Of a stretch of DNA of 64,000 bases, positions 60,164-64,000 are shown piece by piece. Source of the DNA: Aurantimicrobium sp. INA4 (GTDB lineage Bacteria; Actinomycetota; Actinomycetes; Actinomycetales; Microbacteriaceae). The stretch is from contig NZ_AP027040.1 of NCBI RefSeq assembly GCF_027924525.1, positions 744,001-808,000 of the forward strand, written 5' to 3'. A model generated the notes under the pieces. The model had not been told where the DNA came from and did not search any database. It worked only from the letters and a program-made list of their open reading frames with translations. The translations under genes were made by a program, and so were the position numbers. Within the stretch, counting starts at the first letter, position 1, and each line of letters opens with the position of its first letter.

Positions 60164-60781
60164 CTATTTCGTTTTCTTTTTATCTGAGCCGAGTTGTTCA
60201 ACAATGGTGATTGCAACGTCTTTCATCGTCAAGCGACGATCCATTGAAGCCTTTTGAATCCAGCGGAATGCTTCAGGTTCTGTAAGTCCCATCTTCTCGT
60301 TGAGAATTCCTTTGGCAATATCAACAATTTTGCGTGTTTCAAAACGCTCTGAAAGATCGGCTACTTCGTTTTCTAGTGCAACGATTTGTGCCCAACGTGA
60401 CAATGCAATTTCTACAGCAGGCAGAAGATCATTAGGAGTGAAAGGCTTGACTACATAGGCTAACGCACCGGCCTCAGTTGCACGTTCAACGAGTTCTTTC
60501 TGGCTGAATGCGGTCAGGAGAACAACAGGAGCAATGTGTTCTTTATTGAGCTGATCTGCAGCTGAAATACCGTCCAACTTGGGCATTTTCACGTCCATGA
60601 CGACCAAATCTGGACGAAGTTCCTTTGCTAGCGTCACAGCGGTTTCACCATCTCCCGCTTCGCCGACGACATCAAAACCATTGTCACGAAGAGTTTCTAC
60701 AATATCCATACGGATAAGAGACTCGTCTTCTGCAACAACTACTCGACGTTTCGTGGGAGTTTGGATTTCTTGGTCAGCCAT
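60164..60781 (-). CDS. pdtaR: ANTAR-domain response regulator (PdtaR-like)
   Basis: A 205-residue response regulator. The receiver domain has the acidic pair in VVVAEDESLIRMD (near 14-26), phospho-acceptor Asp in LVVMDVKMPKLDG (near 62), Thr in LLTAFS and Lys in YVVKPFTPND. A coiled-coil linker leads to a C-terminal ANTAR RNA-binding domain (residues ~140-198, KGILNEKMGLTEPEAFRWIQ). In mycobacteria PdtaR (Rv1626) is phosphorylated by PdtaS and binds dual-hairpin RNA to prevent termination. The kinase gene is not in this window. Confidence 0.92.
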   Translation of the reverse strand: MADQEIQTPTKRRVVVAEDESLIRMDIVETLRDNGFDVVGEAGDGETAVTLAKELRPDLVVMDVKMPKLDGISAADQLNKEHIAPVVLLTAFSQKELVERATEAGALAYVVKPFTPNDLLPAVEIALSRWAQIVALENEVADLSERFETRKIVDIAKGILNEKMGLTEPEAFRWIQKASMDRRLTMKDVAITIVEQLGSDKKKTK

Positions 60782-60787
60782 TACTCA

Positions 60788-60793
60788 AGCCTA
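60788..60793 (-). promoter_or_regulatory. Candidate -10 box of pdtaR (leaderless)
   Basis: Minus strand TAGGCT, 6 bases (tgagta), then ATG at 60781. The divergent tRNA-Leu promoter must overlap it, since only 35 bp separate the genes. Confidence 0.6.
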
Positions 60794-60816
60794 GGATATT
60801 CTTATAGATGTTAAGA

Positions 60817-60897
60817 GCCGAATTGGCGGAATGGCAGACGCGGAGCACTCAAAATGCTTTGTCTTCGGACGTGTGGGTTCAAGTCCCACATTCGGCA
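60817..60897 (+). tRNA. tRNA-Leu(CAA)
   Basis: Class II tRNA fold. Acceptor gccgaat / attcggc with discriminator A; D-arm ggcggaatggcagac; anticodon stem gagca/tgctt with loop ctcaaaa giving anticodon CAA; variable arm around gtcttcggac; T-arm gtgggttcaagtcccac. CCA is not encoded. TATTCT at 60797-60802 is a plausible -10. Confidence 0.95.
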
Positions 60898-60903
60898 CAA
60901 ACA

Positions 60904-60933
60904 AGAAAAGCCCCTCACATGAGGGGCTTTTCT
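60904..60933. terminator. Bidirectional terminator between tRNA-Leu and pyk
   Basis: A perfect 13-bp stem (agaaaagcccctc / gaggggcttttct) with an acat loop, just past the tRNA and 8 bp beyond the pyk stop on the other strand. Confidence 0.92.
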
Positions 60934-60941
60934 ATTGTGTT

Positions 60942-62387
60942 CTAGAGGTTTTCGTATGCGGGAGCCGCTGCGTTACGTGCATCCCCTACTTTGTGAACAC
61001 GAAGGTCGTTGGTAGAACCTGCAATTCCGGGAGGGGATCCAGCAATAACGACGACCTTGTCGCCTGCTTCTGCCAGTCCTTCACCCAGAAGAAGGTCATC
61101 TACCTGACCAAACATCTGGTCAGTGTGTGTCACTGCATCTACCAAGTAAGATTTGACGCCCCACGTCAGAGCCATGCGGCGACGAATGTGCTCATGAGGA
61201 GTCAGAACAATCATGGGGATGTCTGAACGCAGGCGAGCCATGCGACGAGCAGAATCACCAGATTCGGTAAAGACACAGAGGTACTTTGCATCAACGAATT
61301 CAGCAACTTCCTTTGCAGCCAAAGTTATTGCTCCACCCTGGGTGCGAGGCTTGGTGCCAAGCGCAGGAATACGCTCAATACCGTGGTCTTCTGTGGATTC
61401 AATGATGCGTGCCATTGTGGCAACGGTGATTGTGGGGAATTCACCGACACTGGTTTCACCAGAAAGCATGACTGCGTCAGTTCCATCTAGAACAGCGTTA
61501 GCGCAGTCGGAGGCTTCTGCACGGGTCGGGCGTGGGCTCGAGATCATGGATTCAAGTACTTGAGTTGCCACAATGACAGGCTTTGCCCAACGGCGTGCGA
61601 GTTCGACGGCACGCTTCTGAACAATAGGAACAGCCTCTAAAGGAAGCTCGACACCGAGGTCGCCTCGAGCAACCATGATGGCATCAAACGCATCAACGAT
61701 TTCTTCTAAGTTATCGACTGCTTGTGGCTTCTCAACCTTGGCAATGACAGGAAGACGAACACCTTCTTCGTCCATGATTTCGTGGACGCGCTTGATGTCT
61801 GCAGCATCACGAACGAAGCTCAACGCAATGAAATCCGCCCCCAGACGGAGACCCCAACGCAGGTCAGCTTCGTCTTTGTCAGACAGCGCAGGAACGTTCA
61901 CTGCTACACCGGGAAGGTTGATTCCTTTGTTGTTGGAAACAGACCCAGGAACCTCAACAACTGTGGTGACTACGGTTCCATCTGTTTCCAGAACGCGGAG
62001 TGTGACCTTACCGTCATCAATCAGGAGAGGATCGCCTGGCTTGACGTCCTGAGGAAGGCCCTTAAAAGTAGTAGAGCTGATCTCCTTATTCCCAACGATG
62101 TCTTCAATGGTTATCTTGAAGATGTCGCCTTCGGCGAGGTCGTAGGGTCCAGCTTCAAACTTGCCGAGTCGAATCTTGGGTCCTTGGAGATCAACAAGGA
62201 CGGCAACGGGCTTGCCTACATCTTCAGCAGCCTTACGAACGTTGCGGTAAACCTCTTCGTGAACGTCGTAGGAACCGTGTGAGAGGTTCATACGAGCTAC
62301 GTCCACTCCAGCTTCGATGATTGACTTCAAGCTTTCATAGCTAGAAGTTGCTGGACCTAAGGTCGCAACGATTTTGGCGCGTCTCAT
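60942..62387 (-). CDS. pyk: Pyruvate kinase
   Basis: A 481-residue glycolytic enzyme converting phosphoenolpyruvate and ADP to pyruvate and ATP. The N-terminus is KIVATLGPATSS (residues 5-16), with the active-site segments RMNLSHGSYD, the catalytic Lys in VIAKVEKPQA (near 218-227), VARGDLGVELP and MLSGETSVGEFP. The C-terminal domain is of standard length. AAAGAG lies 8 bases before the ATG. It follows gltD by 63 bp on the same strand. Confidence 0.97.
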   Translation of the reverse strand: MRRAKIVATLGPATSSYESLKSIIEAGVDVARMNLSHGSYDVHEEVYRNVRKAAEDVGKPVAVLVDLQGPKIRLGKFEAGPYDLAEGDIFKITIEDIVGNKEISSTTFKGLPQDVKPGDPLLIDDGKVTLRVLETDGTVVTTVVEVPGSVSNNKGINLPGVAVNVPALSDKDEADLRWGLRLGADFIALSFVRDAADIKRVHEIMDEEGVRLPVIAKVEKPQAVDNLEEIVDAFDAIMVARGDLGVELPLEAVPIVQKRAVELARRWAKPVIVATQVLESMISSPRPTRAEASDCANAVLDGTDAVMLSGETSVGEFPTITVATMARIIESTEDHGIERIPALGTKPRTQGGAITLAAKEVAEFVDAKYLCVFTESGDSARRMARLRSDIPMIVLTPHEHIRRRMALTWGVKSYLVDAVTHTDQMFGQVDDLLLGEGLAEAGDKVVVIAGSPPGIAGSTNDLRVHKVGDARNAAAPAYENL

Positions 62388-62450
62388 GAAATGTCTCTTT
62401 CGTTTCAGTGGTGCCTGGTCGCAGGAGGGAGTTGCGACACAACTATCGTA

Positions 62451-63908
62451 CTAAACCGCGAAGCCGCGGTCTGTGGGTGCTACCGGAGCTGGAAGCAACG
62501 TTTCACCTTCAAGGTAGCGGTCAACTGCTGCTGCAGCCGCGCGACCCTCGGCGATAGCCCAGACAATCAGAGATTGTCCGCGCCCAGCATCACCAGCAAC
62601 AAAAACTCCAGGTTCTGCGGTTGCATAGTGATCATCACGATTGATGTTTCCACGCTGGTTGAGGCTTACGCTAAGTTCTGAGTTGGCAATGTCACCTTCT
62701 GGGCCAGTAAATCCGAGCGCTAGGAGGACCAAATCTGCAGGGATCTCTCTTTCAGTACCCGCCTTAGGAACGCGGGCACCATCGACGAATTCAGTCTCAG
62801 CTACTCGTACAGCACGAACATTGCCGTCTTTATCGCCCAAGAACTCAACGGTTGAGACAAGGTACTCACGAGTACCACCCTCTTCGTGTGCACTTGCAAC
62901 TTCAAAAAGGTTGGGGAACGTAGGCCACGGTTGAGAATCAGGGCGCTCTGTTGGTGGTTGCTTGCCAATAGCCAAGTTGGTCACCGAAGCTGCCTGGTGA
63001 CGGTGAGCAGTACCTATACAGTCAGCACCGGTGTCACCGCCACCCAAAATTACAACGTGCTTGCCCTGAGCGTGAATCTGGTTAGGAACATCCTGACCAT
63101 CAACTGCACGGTTGGACTGTGCAAGATAATCCATAGCGAAATGAACACCGTTGAGGTCACGACCAGGGATGGGAAGATCACGAGGAACCATGGCTCCCGT
63201 TGCAACCACGACTGCGTCATAACGTTTGCGTAGGTCTTCCCAGGTAATGTCTGTGCCGATGTTGATGCCAGGGCGGAAACGTGTACCTTCTGCTTCCATC
63301 TGCTCTAGACGTCGATCGATGTGGATCTTTTCCATTTTGAAATCCGGAATACCATAACGGAGAAGACCGCCGATCTTTTCGTCACGTTCATACACAGCAA
63401 CTGTGTGACCGGCACGCGTGAGCTGCTGTGCAGCTGCAAGACCTGCAGGTCCTGAGCCAACTACAGCAACAGTTTTACCAGACAGACGTTCTGGAATGAG
63501 AGGTGTAACCCACCCTTCATCGAAGGCCTTATCAATGATGGATACTTCAACCTGTTTGATGGTCACAGCAGGCTGGTTGATGCTCAATACACAGGAAGAT
63601 TCACATGGTGCAGGACACAGGCGTCCAGTGAATTCTGGGAAGTTATTGGTCGCATGAAGGCGATCAATTGCATCTTTGTCATCTCCGCGCCAGGTGAGGT
63701 CATTCCATTCGGGAATGAGGTTGCCTAGAGGGCATCCCTGGTGACAGAACGGAATTCCACAATCCATGCAGCGGCCTGCTTGACGCACTAGCGTTTCACG
63801 ATCACCTGCTTCATAGACCTCTTTCCAGTCCATGAGTCTGATGGGAACGGGGCGACGAGCTGGAAGTTCACGCTGACGAGTGTTTAAGAAACCTTTGGGA
63901 TCAGCCAC
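62451..63908 (-). CDS. gltD: Glutamate synthase (NADPH) small subunit GltD
   Basis: A 485-residue beta subunit passing electrons from NADPH to GltB for glutamate synthesis. The N-terminal cysteine clusters CMDCGIPFCHQGCPLGN (near residues 47-63) and CPAPCESSC bind 4Fe-4S centres. The FAD-binding VVGSGPAGLAAA (near 149-160) and the NADPH-binding VILGGGDTGADC follow, with the C-terminal FAD segment GVFVAGDAGRGQSLIVWA. It starts at GTG 63908, with GGAGGTGA 3 bases upstream, inside the end of gltB (8-bp overlap). Confidence 0.97.
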   Translation of the reverse strand: MADPKGFLNTRQRELPARRPVPIRLMDWKEVYEAGDRETLVRQAGRCMDCGIPFCHQGCPLGNLIPEWNDLTWRGDDKDAIDRLHATNNFPEFTGRLCPAPCESSCVLSINQPAVTIKQVEVSIIDKAFDEGWVTPLIPERLSGKTVAVVGSGPAGLAAAQQLTRAGHTVAVYERDEKIGGLLRYGIPDFKMEKIHIDRRLEQMEAEGTRFRPGINIGTDITWEDLRKRYDAVVVATGAMVPRDLPIPGRDLNGVHFAMDYLAQSNRAVDGQDVPNQIHAQGKHVVILGGGDTGADCIGTAHRHQAASVTNLAIGKQPPTERPDSQPWPTFPNLFEVASAHEEGGTREYLVSTVEFLGDKDGNVRAVRVAETEFVDGARVPKAGTEREIPADLVLLALGFTGPEGDIANSELSVSLNQRGNINRDDHYATAEPGVFVAGDAGRGQSLIVWAIAEGRAAAAAVDRYLEGETLLPAPVAPTDRGFAV

Positions 63909-64000
63909 CGGTCACCTCCATAATTTTTTGCCAGGTTGCATCCCCGTCTGGGTCAATACCTGCTTTCTCAGCATCCTGACGTACTTCTAGTACCGCCGCG
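63901..64000 (-). CDS. gltB: Glutamate synthase large subunit GltB, C-terminal fragment
   Basis: The minus strand at the window edge reads 32 codons, AAVLEVRQDAEKAGIDPDGD then ATWQKIMEVTGG, and a TGA stop at 63903-63901. The sequence and its 8-bp overlap with gltD match the C-terminus of the actinobacterial GltB alpha subunit. The rest lies outside the window. Confidence 0.85.
   Translation of the reverse strand, partial: AAVLEVRQDAEKAGIDPDGDATWQKIMEVTGG

Overview
The window is 64 kb of ordinary chromosomal backbone from an actinobacterium. The evidence is a FabG/MabA-type C-terminus, PafB/PafC, a GlgC/GlgA pair, a qcrCAB-ctaCDEF respiratory supercomplex with a diheme QcrC and a Tat-motif QcrA, a four-domain ribosomal protein S1, a PdtaR-like ANTAR regulator and DUF3043. 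Base composition looks moderate (about 45-50% GC by eye), and genes are packed with 1-8 bp overlaps and overlapping convergent 3' ends. Together with the gene order HAD-trmI-FKBP-pafBC-tatAC-helY-lnt-dnaE-hisD-nrdR-pyrD this suggests a small-genome, low-GC member of the Microbacteriaceae (Luna-type/Rhodoluna-Aurantimicrobium-like). That placement is inference. I see no prophage, insertion sequence, CRISPR array or obvious island.

Layout. 1-4.5 kb: end of fabG, serB and glgC (-), divergent glgA, a lone ABC ATPase, and rpmE2 for the zinc-free L31. 4.5-11.4 kb: exonuclease, hydrolase, glycosyltransferase, sirtuin, SPOUT RNA methyltransferase, SF2 helicase, a small protein of 26-residue repeats, and tRNA-Leu(GAG). 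11.5-29.5 kb: uppP, PAC2, then a long + strand series covering tRNA methylation, an FKBP lipoprotein, PafBC, Tat export, HelY, Lnt, DnaE, HisD, NrdR and PyrD. The Pup-proteasome genes that commonly lie between trmI and pafBC are absent. 29.5-39.8 kb: DUF3043, M20 peptidase, ErpA-like carrier, then the whole cytochrome bc1-aa3 system in two convergent operons (ctaCDF + and ctaE-qcrCAB -), separated by 563 bp that hold two terminators and a 9-unit 8-bp tandem repeat. 39.8-47.9 kb: trpD, a glpK broken by two compensating single-base indels, two paralogous MFS transporters, a DUF308 membrane protein, NUDIX, an atypical SDR and GDPD. 47.9-64 kb: uvrB-uvrA-uvrC, coaE, rpsA, polA, a thioesterase, an ANTAR response regulator, tRNA-Leu(CAA), pyk and gltB-gltD.

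The widest pattern is in the promoters. Seventeen coding sequences carry a TANNNT hexamer ending exactly 6 or 7 bases before the start codon, the geometry expected for leaderless mRNAs, and usually have no good ribosome binding site. Genes inside operons more often have Shine-Dalgarno sequences or overlapping stop/start codons.

No novel multi-gene system is evident. The points most worth checking are the glpK double frameshift, the tandem repeat array, the pervasive leaderless promoters, the absent proteasome segment and the 26-residue-repeat protein.
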